The notes beneath the pieces were generated by a model. It was not told where the DNA came from. It saw only the letters and a program-made list of their open reading frames with translations, and searched no databases. DNA of 32,862 nucleotides from Nostoc sp. NMS2 (lineage in GTDB: Bacteria; Cyanobacteriota; Cyanobacteriia; Cyanobacteriales; Nostocaceae). A program made the position numbers and the translations under genes. Location of the stretch: NCBI RefSeq assembly GCF_017115105.1, contig NZ_JABXKH010000121.1, forward strand, positions 1 through 32,862, given 5' to 3'. Below are positions 26,094-32,862 of this stretch, piece after piece (positions within the stretch are counted from its first letter, which is position 1; each line of letters begins with the position of its first letter).

Positions 26094-27686
26094 TCAAATT
26101 ACTGCCACTTTACCTAATGCTGTCTCTAAACGGTTGGTAAATTTGGAGGAGCGATCGCAAGTCAAAATTAGTTGCTCAATTGCCCGTGTCATTGCTACAT
26201 ACAACAACCGCGCTTCTTCTTCTGGTGTACCATGTCCGTACTGGTCAGGCATATAACCAATACCAGGAATAAGCACCACTGGGAACTCTAGCCCTTTGCT
26301 GGAGTACATGGTTATGAGTTTGATGCTTTGTTCGTCCGGGTGATAGTTGCGGCTCTCACTGTCGGCGTTGATCCACTCTATTGGGATTTGGGCTTGTTGG
26401 AAGTGGTTATAGATGCGATCGCCCATAAAGTTGGAGCGATAGATAATTGCTATTTCGTTCCAAGGGATATCTCGTTCGTGTAATTGTTGCACTCGCCCTG
26501 CTAGGTAATCTACCTCGTGTTGAAAACTGGGTAAACGGATGAGGTCTGGTTTGGGGCCTTGCCGTCCTGCACTGGTAGGTTCTACCAATATTTGTTGGTC
26601 ATCATCCTGGGTTTCGGTGGGTTGCATTACTTCTTTAGCAAATTCATAGGCTACCCCCAATACTTGAGCCGTATTGCGGTAGTTGAGTTTAAAAATGGTG
26701 GTGCGTCCCTGTGCCTGGATGCCTACGCTCTTAAAGCTAAATTTCTTAGTGCGTTGTTCACCGTAGAGGTTTTGGGCATCGTCGTAGAGGATAAGCAAAG
26801 AGTTGGTTTCGGGGTTGACCATCTGGGCAATCAACTTTAACCACTCTGGTTTAAAGTCGTGACCCTCGTCGAGCATCACAGCGCCATAAGTGCCAGCCGG
26901 TATTAACTTGGCATCAACGGCTGTAATTACTCTTTGAACCAGTTCTTCTATATAAGCTTCACCTTGATACTCTCTATCGGGTCTAGGGATGTCATACTTT
27001 TTAAGTAAATCCATGCACCAGCCATGAAAATGTCGTACTTTAATGCGACTGACTTTGTTTTTATCTTGAATAGTTTGCCGGAGTTTGGCAGCAAGAGAGA
27101 CATTGAAACATAGCACCAAAATTGGTTTATTTTCTACTTTTGCAAGATGCTGACAACGGTAGGCTAAAATCATGGTTTTTCCTGAACCAGCCACACCATG
27201 AATTACCCGATGTCCATCACCTAAACTGCGGGCTAACTGTTCTTGCTGCAAGTCCATAATTTTGAGAATGTCGGGGATTTGCAACTGCGGCATTTCTTCA
27301 GTGTCGGTTTCTAAATCAAGCAAAGATAACTGTTTGGCAGTAATCCGTAATTCTGGGAAGATATGCCAACGGATTCTATCTATTTGACTGCTGGTTAAGG
27401 TCTTGCCAAATTGATATGCCGATAAATCCCAAAGTCGTTGCTGAAATTCCCCTGCATCTGTGCTTGGTCGCATTTCATCTTTGCAGATAACCAAGTGTTC
27501 CTCAAATACTGCTGGTAGTTCACTTTGCTCAAAATCCTTGCGGGTGATGTTGGTGAATACCACGCCGTAAGCGTAGGGGATAACCAGTTTACCTGATACC
27601 GTTGGCGAAATATTGCTTAACAAAAAAACGCCAATTTTGCCGCGTATTACATGGATAGGAGAGTTACGCCTTTCCGTGCAATACAC
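26094..27686 (-). CDS. UvrD/Rep-type helicase, N-terminally truncated
   Basis: A superfamily 1 3'-5' DNA helicase-like protein. Walker A is HGVAGSGKT with Lys170, and Walker B is MLDEGHDF with Asp273-Glu274. Later motifs are KLNYRNTAQV, YSSKGLEFPVVLIPG and LYVAMTRA. Residues from about 30 (GKLVIPYAYGVVFTNITR) match the middle of cyanobacterial proteins that, from memory, carry a NERD-like nuclease-related domain in front. Here that domain is absent, and the only start is a GTG at 27686 within a perfect hairpin. A stop lies just upstream. The IS1182-type gene begins 70 bases away, so an insertion has probably removed the 5' end. The helicase core may still be translated, but expression signals are doubtful. 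Confidence 0.75.
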   Translation of the reverse strand: MYCTERRNSPIHVIRGKIGVFLLSNISPTVSGKLVIPYAYGVVFTNITRKDFEQSELPAVFEEHLVICKDEMRPSTDAGEFQQRLWDLSAYQFGKTLTSSQIDRIRWHIFPELRITAKQLSLLDLETDTEEMPQLQIPDILKIMDLQQEQLARSLGDGHRVIHGVAGSGKTMILAYRCQHLAKVENKPILVLCFNVSLAAKLRQTIQDKNKVSRIKVRHFHGWCMDLLKKYDIPRPDREYQGEAYIEELVQRVITAVDAKLIPAGTYGAVMLDEGHDFKPEWLKLIAQMVNPETNSLLILYDDAQNLYGEQRTKKFSFKSVGIQAQGRTTIFKLNYRNTAQVLGVAYEFAKEVMQPTETQDDDQQILVEPTSAGRQGPKPDLIRLPSFQHEVDYLAGRVQQLHERDIPWNEIAIIYRSNFMGDRIYNHFQQAQIPIEWINADSESRNYHPDEQSIKLITMYSSKGLEFPVVLIPGIGYMPDQYGHGTPEEEARLLYVAMTRAIEQLILTCDRSSKFTNRLETALGKVAVI

Positions 27687-27692
27687 GGAAAG
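27670..27692. repeat. Perfect 9 bp hairpin at helicase/IS border
   Basis: CTTTCCGTG and CACGGAAAG are separated by CAATA. It sits exactly at the putative boundary between the truncated helicase gene and the insertion sequence. It could be the palindromic target, part of the IS end or a terminator shielding the element. Confidence 0.65.
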
Positions 27693-27707
27693 AAAAAAAT
27701 TAAGTTA

Positions 27708-27754
27708 ACTGCCTCAATAATCAATAAACTAGAAGAAATACCTGTGGAGGCAGT
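27708..27754 (+). promoter_or_regulatory. Stem that sequesters the transposase Shine-Dalgarno site
   Basis: ACTGCCTC (27708-27715) pairs perfectly with GAGGCAGT (27747-27754). The right arm covers most of the GGAGG (27746-27750) that precedes ATG 27757. Transcripts entering from outside would fold and mask the site. Confidence 0.6.
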
Positions 27755-27756
27755 AT

Positions 27757-29016
27757 ATGTGCTTACATCCTGAAGAAATTCCTCCTATTCCTGATGAAAC
27801 GGTACGCATAGCCAAGGCCGCGTTCCCCAAAGGTAATTTATATATGCGACTGCGTGATGAACTTGGGGTCTTTTACCAGGATGAAGACTTCGCATCACTG
27901 TATCCACAACGGGGTCAGCCAGCGCAAGCACCTTGGCGGTTGGCGATGATACTGGTGATGCAATATCTAGAGAATTTATCTGATAGACAAGCAGCGCAAG
28001 CAGTGCAAGGGCGGATTGACTGGAAATATGCTTTGTCCTTAGAGTTGACAGACCCTGGTTTTGACTTTAGTGTTTTAAGCGAATTCCGCGACAGATTAAT
28101 CGTCGGTGGTGTCGAGCAGCAAATACTAGACTTGATGTTGTTGAAATTTCAAGAGCGGAAACTGCTCTCAGCTAGGGGAAAACAGCGCACTGACTCAACT
28201 CATATATTAGCTGTAGTCAGGGAACTAACAAGACTGGAACATTTAGGGGAAACCCTGCGGTACGCTTTGAATGCTGTGGCTGAAGTTGCACCCATTTGGC
28301 TGAAGTCATTAGCTCCCGCCGAGTGGTATGACCGCTATAGCAGACGCTTTGAAGATACCCGATTGCCCAGAACGGCTTCAGAACGAGAAGTTTTAGCTCA
28401 GACAATTGGGGCCGATGGCTTTTATTTACTCGATAACATCTATTCCCAAACTTCCCCCACCGAACTGCGACAACTGCCAGCCGTAGAAGTCTTGCGTCAG
28501 GTTTGGTTACAGCAATACTATGCACCAACAGACAAGATTCAGTTACGCAACGAAAAAGATGGGCCACCGGGAGCAGTACGAATTCGCTCTCCCTATGACT
28601 TAGATGCTCGTAACAGTACCAAACGCACTACTAACTGGACAGGGTACAAAGTGCATTTGACAGAAAGTTGTGATAAAGACTCACCTCACATGATCACTCA
28701 TGTAGAAACTACTGCTGCCACAACTCAAGACGTAACAGTTGTTCCCTCAATTCACGAATCTTTGGGAGAAAAAAACCTCCTGCCTCAACAGCACTTGGTT
28801 GACCAAGCATACACATCAGCACAATTACTTTCTACCTCAGAGCAAGACTATAACATTGACCTGTTGGGGCCAGTAGCCCTCAATGTCGGATGGCAAGCAA
28901 ATTTCCCCTTAAACTTACGATGTAATACACGGTTGAGGTTATGTGGAAACGAGATATTCAGGGAAAGTTTGCGCTTAAAAGTGATGACTATCGTGAAGTA
29001 CGTTCTTTACGACTAA
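27757..29016 (+). pseudogene. IS1182-type transposase, C-terminus lost
   Basis: The N-terminus MCLHPEEIPPIPDETVRIAK and the following GVFYQDEDFASLYP and APWRLAMILVMQYLE segments match IS1182-family transposases with a DUF772-type N-terminal domain. Catalytic acidic residues can be placed at Asp146 (RTDSTH) and Asp349 (LVDQAY). After about residue 378 (LNVGWQANFP) similarity ends, and the last roughly 40 residues are unrelated. The family normally runs about 100 or more residues further and includes the third catalytic glutamate, which is missing here. The frame ends inside the start of the ribbon-helix-helix gene. Start ATG 27757 has GGAGG seven bases before it. The protein is expected to be inactive. 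Confidence 0.85.
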
Positions 29017-29403
29017 CAGATGATACTTGGAAAGCACTTGGTATTGCCTCTGAATGTTTGGGTAAAACCCGTGCTGACTATTTAGAACACATTGTTAAGC
29101 ATAACGCTCAACCAAGTATTACACGGGAAGACTCAGAATTTTTAGCTTTCACTCCACCAAAAAACGAGCCTCAACCAAGTATTATACGGTATAGGCAGTT
29201 TCCTCTAACATCTGATACGGAGCGCGAAAGACAGTCGGTTGCGTTGCCAACGATAAGAGAACTTGAAATTTTACGCGATGCCTTCGGCGCGGCGTAGCCA
29301 TCGCATTTTGTCCCAACTGAAGTTAGGTAAGCAAACTACTGGGTATAAAACTGCTCAGAAGGTTCTCAATCGTTTCATTGCTGAACTAATCGGTTCAGTT
29401 TAG
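28941..29403 (+). pseudogene. Ribbon-helix-helix protein gene, frameshifted by a 22 bp insert
   Basis: The frame from ATG 28941 to TAG 29297 gives 118 residues. Residues about 20-50, RSLRLTDDTWKALGIASE followed by LGKTRADYLEHIV, have the strand-helix-helix pattern of Arc/MetJ-type DNA-binding proteins, so a DNA-binding role is likely. Residues QPSITR and QPSIIR form a spaced repeat. The current C-terminus, DAFGAA, is encoded by an inserted palindrome. Beyond it, from 29303, another frame reads ILSQLKLGKQTTGYKTAQKV and ends at TAG 29401-29403. Removing 22 bases joins both parts into one protein of about 146 residues. The truncated form may still be made and could bind DNA. The gene overlaps the tail of the transposase remnant. 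Confidence 0.7.
29280..29301. repeat. 22 bp palindromic insert within a HIP1 site
   Basis: The flanks GCGAT and CGC would reunite into GCGATCGC if these 22 bases were removed. With its flanks the insert is an imperfect palindrome (12 of 15 positions pair). It resembles the small dispersed repeats known in Nostoc genomes. Confidence 0.75.
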
Positions 29404-29451
29404 CTGCTTAGAGAATTCGCCAACGGTATCCGAATCTTCCCATACTCCTAC

Positions 29452-29586
29452 CCCGAATTTCTCACTACATCTCTCAAAGCCTGTGCTTGTGCAGGGGAGC
29501 AGAGGAGAGTTCAATGTGCCAAGTTCAATCCCCTTTGCCTCTCTGCCCCTTCCCTCAAGCTTGTGAGAAATCCGGGTGAAAGCGAT
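29452..29586. repeat. Inverted-repeat element, 14 bp ends
   Basis: The ends CCCGAATTTCTCAC (29452-29465) and GTGAGAAATCCGGG (29573-29586) are complementary at 13 of 14 positions. The interior has a second G-rich/C-rich pairing between about 29496 and 29552. No coding frame is present. It is probably a non-autonomous palindromic element of 135 bp. Confidence 0.65.
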
Positions 29587-30108
29587 CTCCCCTAACCTAA
29601 TTTAATATTTGGGGAATATCAATAGGTGTCGTGTCACTGACTGGCGTGGTTAACACTATATTATTAATGACTAACATCGGCTCACTTTGAAATGCTTCAT
29701 CTCGATTAAAGCACTGCCAATACTTCTCGCTTTGTGCATTGTTTATCGTTATAACAATTTATGCCGAATGCTAGATGTTAACTATGAAAATTTATTAACT
29801 ATAGTAAAAACTATGAAAATTTCCGAAATATCGACAGAAACTCTGGAAAAAATTTGGTTTTTTCGCGGCGACTTACTTAATACTGGGAAAAGTATAGCTA
29901 GACAAAGTTTTAGGTTTTTGATTAAGAAGAAAATGTTTAAACCTGCATCACCCGTAACACATCAAAAAAGCGCATTTTGTCAATCAGTAAAAATACTCAA
30001 AAAGCTGTTAATAAAAATGATAATCGTAGCAGGGAGGGTGGGGTTAGCAAAGGGTAGCTCATTCAGCACTTGCAAGAACTTTAGCGATGAAGGCACTTGC
30101 CGTTCAAA

Positions 30109-30124
30109 CCGCCACTTGTGGCGG
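30109..30124. repeat. Short GC-rich hairpin
   Basis: CCGCCAC and GTGGCGG are separated by TT. This is probably a small dispersed palindrome upstream of katG. Confidence 0.5.
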
Positions 30125-30163
30125 CGCTCAACACAGCTTGACTAACATAAACTGTTAGAGAGA

Positions 30164-30198
30164 ATTGAACTTAATGAAGAAGGATTGAACTGAATGAA
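30164..30198 (+). promoter_or_regulatory. Duplicated katG translation-start sequence
   Basis: ATTGAACTTAATGAA (30164-30178) and ATTGAACTGAATGAA (30184-30198) differ by one base. The second copy contains the katG ATG (30194), with AAGAAGGA at 30177-30184 as Shine-Dalgarno. The first copy holds an ATG at 30174 that opens a four-codon frame ending at 30188. Confidence 0.6.
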
Positions 30199-32503
30199 TA
30201 ACAGCCCCATGAACAACAACCCTGCCACCCCTCCTGCACAATGCCCTTTCCGGGGAACCCGCATTGGCGGCGCGCTCGGCTCCAAGCCGCAAGTCGATGA
30301 TTGGTGGCCGAACCGACTTCAGGTCGAACTGCTTCACCAAAATTTGCCTCAAGCTAACCCACTGCGAGATTTCGATTACAAAGGAGCCTTCGCGAAGCTT
30401 GACTTTGAACAGTTGAAGAGCGATATCAAAGCACTGCTGACCGATTCAAAGGACTGGTGGCCCGCCGACTATGGGAATTATGGACCTCAAATGATTCGCA
30501 TGGCGTGGCACTCAGCAGGCACCTACCGGATCGCGGATGGTCGGGGTGGAGCGAGTCAGGGTATGCAACGCTTCGCACCCATCAATTCGTGGTGGGATAA
30601 TGGAAACACAGATAAATCACGACGGCTGCTCTGGCCCATCAAGCAGAAATATGGTGCGGCACTAAGCTGGGCTGATCTGATGGTTCTGACGGGCAACTGC
30701 GCGCTCGAAATCATGGGGTTTAAGACCTTCGGTTTTGGTGGTGGTCGCATAGATGCCTGGGAGGCGGATCGCTCGACATACTGGGGACCCGAATTCTGGA
30801 ACGGCGATTCGGTTGACGATGTTAAGGAACACCCTGGTCATCCTGATGAGATGGTCACTCGCACGATTCGGTGGGTTGGGAAACCGAACGAGCAATACTA
30901 CGACCTTGAGAACCCGCTAGCGGCTTCGCACCAAGCGCTAATTTACGTCAATCCAGAGGGTCCAAACGCTGAGGGCGACCCCTATGGCTCGGCGCGAGAC
31001 ATTCGCGAGACGTTTGCGCGGATGGGCATGAATGACGAAGAAACTGTCGCGCTGATTGCAGGGGGTCATGCCTTTGGCAAAAGTCATGGCATGGTTTCGC
31101 CGGACAAGATTGGTCCAGCCCCGGAAGCCGCGCCGATTCAGGCGATGGGTTTGGGGTGGCAGAACCCTGAAGGCACTGGGTTTGCCGAATATACAATGAC
31201 GAACGGGATCGAAGGATCGTGGACTCCAAATCCAACCCAGTGGGACAACAGTTACTTAACAAATCTTTTTAAATACGATTGGGAACAGACAAAGAGTCCA
31301 GCAGGTGCTATTCAGTGGAAGCCGAGCAATCCTGATGCGCCAAAGACACCGGATGCCCATCAACCGCGCGTTGAGCACCCGTTAATGATGATGACTTCGG
31401 ACATTGCCTTGAAGGTCGATCCGGTCTATCACGAAATCTGTCAGCGCTTCTTGGGTGACTTCGATTACTTCAGCGATGCGTTCGCGCGCGCTTGGTATAA
31501 GCTGATCCATCGAGATATGGGTCCGAAAACGCGCTATCTTGGTCCGGAAATCCCAGAGGAAGATCTGATCTGGCAAGATCCAATTCCGGCACTGGATCAT
31601 GATGTCGTTGATGCCGCCGATATCAATTTTCTCAAGGATCGGATTTTAGCGAGTGGACTCTCTGTTTCGGCGCTCGTGTCAGCCGCTTGGGCAGCGGCAT
31701 CGAGTCACCGCCATTCCGACAAGCGCGGCGGCGCAAATGGGGCGCGCGTTCGCCTCAATCCCCAGAAAGACTGGGAAATGAACCGCCCGCAGGAACTCGG
31801 CGAGGTGCTATCGACCCTTGATCGCATTCAGGCGGACTTTAACGGCGCTCAGTCGGGCAACAAAAAAATCTCGATGGCGGATCTTATCGTCCTCGGTGGT
31901 TGTGCTGCGATCGAGAAGGCTGCACAAGACGCTGGGTTTTCTGTTGCCGTGCCGTTTACTCCGGGTCGGATGGATACGACTCAGGAACTGACAGATGTTG
32001 AAATGTTTAATTGGCTGAAGCCAGTTTCGGATGGTTTCAGAAACTATCACAATGAGGCTGTTGGCTACAAGGTGAAGCCGGAGCGTATCTTCCTGGATCG
32101 AGCGCAGCTCCTCACGCTGACCGCGCCTGAATGGACGGTTCTTGTCGGCGGACTTCGCGCGCTCGATCAGAATTGGGATCATTCAAAGCACGGTAGCTTC
32201 ACTAACCGTCCGGGGGTCTTGACCAATGACTTTTTCCGTGTCCTGACCAGTATGGACTACGAGTGGAAGCCTGTTGACAATCGCGAGATGCTTTTTGAAA
32301 TCTGCGATCGCGAAACCGGTGCAGCTAAGTTCACCGCAACCCGCTGCGATCTCATCTTCGGCTCGAACGCGGAACTGCGTCAGATTGCTGAAGTCTATGG
32401 CGCTGATGACGGTCACGAGCGGATGGTCAAGGACTTCGTCGCAGCCTGGAACAAGGTGATGATGCTTGATCGCTTCGACATTGGCGCTGAACAGACCCGC
32501 TAA
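30194..32503 (+). CDS. katG: Catalase-peroxidase KatG
   Basis: A bifunctional haem enzyme that dismutates hydrogen peroxide and oxidises organic donors, giving oxidative-stress protection. The 769 residues form the usual duplicated peroxidase fold, slightly longer than the common 720-750 because of an extended polar N-terminus. The distal triad is Arg102, Trp105 and His106 in [11 protein letters not shown]. The covalent Trp-Tyr-Met adduct would be Trp105, Tyr251 (LIYVNPEG) and Met279 (RMGMNDEE). The proximal haem ligand is His292 in [11 protein letters not shown]. All catalytic residues are present. No cleavable signal is seen, so it should be cytosolic. The gene is markedly richer in GC than the polysaccharide genes, suggesting acquisition from another bacterium. 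It has a good Shine-Dalgarno site and two hairpins follow it. Confidence 0.97.
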   Translation: MNNSPMNNNPATPPAQCPFRGTRIGGALGSKPQVDDWWPNRLQVELLHQNLPQANPLRDFDYKGAFAKLDFEQLKSDIKALLTDSKDWWPADYGNYGPQMIRMAWHSAGTYRIADGRGGASQGMQRFAPINSWWDNGNTDKSRRLLWPIKQKYGAALSWADLMVLTGNCALEIMGFKTFGFGGGRIDAWEADRSTYWGPEFWNGDSVDDVKEHPGHPDEMVTRTIRWVGKPNEQYYDLENPLAASHQALIYVNPEGPNAEGDPYGSARDIRETFARMGMNDEETVALIAGGHAFGKSHGMVSPDKIGPAPEAAPIQAMGLGWQNPEGTGFAEYTMTNGIEGSWTPNPTQWDNSYLTNLFKYDWEQTKSPAGAIQWKPSNPDAPKTPDAHQPRVEHPLMMMTSDIALKVDPVYHEICQRFLGDFDYFSDAFARAWYKLIHRDMGPKTRYLGPEIPEEDLIWQDPIPALDHDVVDAADINFLKDRILASGLSVSALVSAAWAAASSHRHSDKRGGANGARVRLNPQKDWEMNRPQELGEVLSTLDRIQADFNGAQSGNKKISMADLIVLGGCAAIEKAAQDAGFSVAVPFTPGRMDTTQELTDVEMFNWLKPVSDGFRNYHNEAVGYKVKPERIFLDRAQLLTLTAPEWTVLVGGLRALDQNWDHSKHGSFTNRPGVLTNDFFRVLTSMDYEWKPVDNREMLFEICDRETGAAKFTATRCDLIFGSNAELRQIAEVYGADDGHERMVKDFVAAWNKVMMLDRFDIGAEQTR

Positions 32504-32520
32504 AGTCTTGAGCGCTCAAC

Positions 32521-32541
32521 ACACCCGAACTCCACGGGTGT
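32521..32541 (+). terminator. Hairpin 1 downstream of katG
   Basis: ACACCCG and CGGGTGT form a perfect 7 bp stem with a 7-base loop, 18 bases after the katG stop. No T-run follows, so it may stabilise the mRNA end rather than terminate. Confidence 0.45.
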
Positions 32542-32564
32542 ATCGCTGCGCTTTGAAGAACTCA

Positions 32565-32593
32565 CCGTGGATAAGAACGCTGCTTATCCACGG
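32565..32593 (+). terminator. Hairpin 2 downstream of katG
   Basis: CCGTGGATAAG and CTTATCCACGG form a perfect 11 bp stem with a 7-base loop. It is strong enough to act as a terminator or RNA 3' barrier, but no T-run follows. A dispersed palindrome is the alternative. Confidence 0.5.
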
Positions 32594-32687
32594 GCAGCAC
32601 AGATGTAAGGTATCGCGGCTTGTAAATGCTGGTTTATCATTATTCGTTGTTAGACAGACACACATCTCAGTATTATCTCGTAGTTTT

Positions 32688-32713
32688 TTTCAGAAATCAA
32701 ATGGACTCCTATA
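32688..32713. repeat. Half-copy of the MITE-B terminal repeat
   Basis: The stretch reading TTTCAGAAATCAAAT and then ending CTCCTATA resembles the right end of the element at 1819-1970, with a few mismatches. No matching left end is visible nearby, so it is a solo or decayed end. Confidence 0.5.
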
Positions 32714-32862
32714 TATTTTGCTCTAATTCATTAAAAGCGTAGTATTGTCGTAATGTAACAGGGTTAGCGCGTCTCAAAGCCTATTGACAAGAGGACTTGC
32801 CTGATCAGCAATCTTTGTTGGAAACAAAGTGACACCATCCGAGGTAGGGTAAGATTTAATTC

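Larger units (their letters stand above)
29404..30193. other. Region without a convincing gene
   Basis: Contains the inverted-repeat element at 29452-29586, a small hairpin at 30109-30124 and a doubtful reading frame at 29687-30145. That frame codes for 152 residues beginning MKCFISIKALPIL, with a lysine-rich middle and a low-complexity end running through the hairpin. I recognise no family in it. It lacks a Shine-Dalgarno site and is probably spurious. The katG promoter should lie near the right end. Confidence 0.5.
32504..32862. other. Region after katG, no gene
   Basis: Holds two hairpins directly after katG and a half-copy of the element-B end, listed separately. From 32714 to the window edge I see nothing specific. 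Confidence 0.5.

Noticed and set aside
26094..27686. Phage-defence helicase system (for example Gabija-type)
   Set aside because: No partner nuclease gene is adjacent and the domain layout fits a truncated NERD/UvrD-type protein instead.
29687..30145. 152-residue open frame
   Set aside because: No recognised domain or Shine-Dalgarno site, a low-complexity tail, and it runs through a palindromic repeat; treated as probably spurious.
32466..32726. Small open frame after katG
   Set aside because: It overlaps the end of katG, runs through both hairpins and has no family features.

Overview
The window is chromosomal DNA that looks like a filamentous, heterocyst-forming cyanobacterium of the Nostoc/Anabaena type. 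Evidence: about a dozen HIP1 octamers (GCGATCGC, e.g. at 510 and 1755), low-to-moderate GC, several short palindromic elements of the kind scattered through Nostoc genomes, and gene families typical of that group. No rRNA, tRNA or CRISPR array was found.

Left edge (1-2523): decayed accessory DNA. It holds the 3' part of a broken gene for a Nostoc-type ParB-like protein, a reverse-strand remnant of an IS66-type transposase, and about 1.6 kb without genes. That gene-free stretch carries a 4 x 19 bp tandem repeat and three non-autonomous inverted-repeat elements, one with a perfect 8 bp target duplication.

Centre (2524-26014): a 17-gene plus-strand cluster for a surface or exopolysaccharide of the Wzx/Wzy type. 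It encodes a membrane-bound CapD/PglF-like sugar-nucleotide dehydratase, a MurJ-family flippase, four GT4 glycosyltransferases, a CapK/PaaK-like adenylate-forming enzyme, a Wzy/O-antigen-ligase-like polymerase, an AsnB-type amidotransferase, an ATP-grasp ligase, a secreted GH123/DUF4091-type protein, two SAM methyltransferases, a UDP-glucuronate 4-epimerase-like enzyme, a DegT-type sugar aminotransferase, an initiating phosphoglycosyl transferase and a Wzc-like chain-length protein/BY-kinase. The first part is tightly packed, with ATGA, TAATG and 8-nt overlaps. Inferred pathway: the sugar transferase loads the first sugar on undecaprenyl phosphate, the four GTs extend it, and AsnB, ATP-grasp, CapK-like enzyme and methyltransferases decorate uronic or amino sugars. 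The MurJ-like protein then flips the unit, Wzy polymerises it and Wzc controls length. No Wza-type outer-membrane exporter is present.

Right part (26094-29403): insertion debris. A reverse-strand UvrD-like helicase has lost its usual N-terminal region where an IS1182-type transposase gene begins. The transposase has itself lost its C-terminus at a junction with a small ribbon-helix-helix gene. That gene is frameshifted by a 22 bp palindromic insert placed inside a HIP1 site. A further inverted-repeat element lies at 29452-29586.

Right edge (30194-32503): a complete katG catalase-peroxidase gene, much richer in GC than its neighbours and followed by two perfect hairpins.

Most notable: the amidation/aminoacylation-like enzyme set in the polysaccharide cluster, the Wzc homologue without a tyrosine tail, a structured-RNA candidate upstream of wzc, the HIP1-targeted micro-insertion, and the Shine-Dalgarno-sequestering hairpin of the IS1182 transposase.
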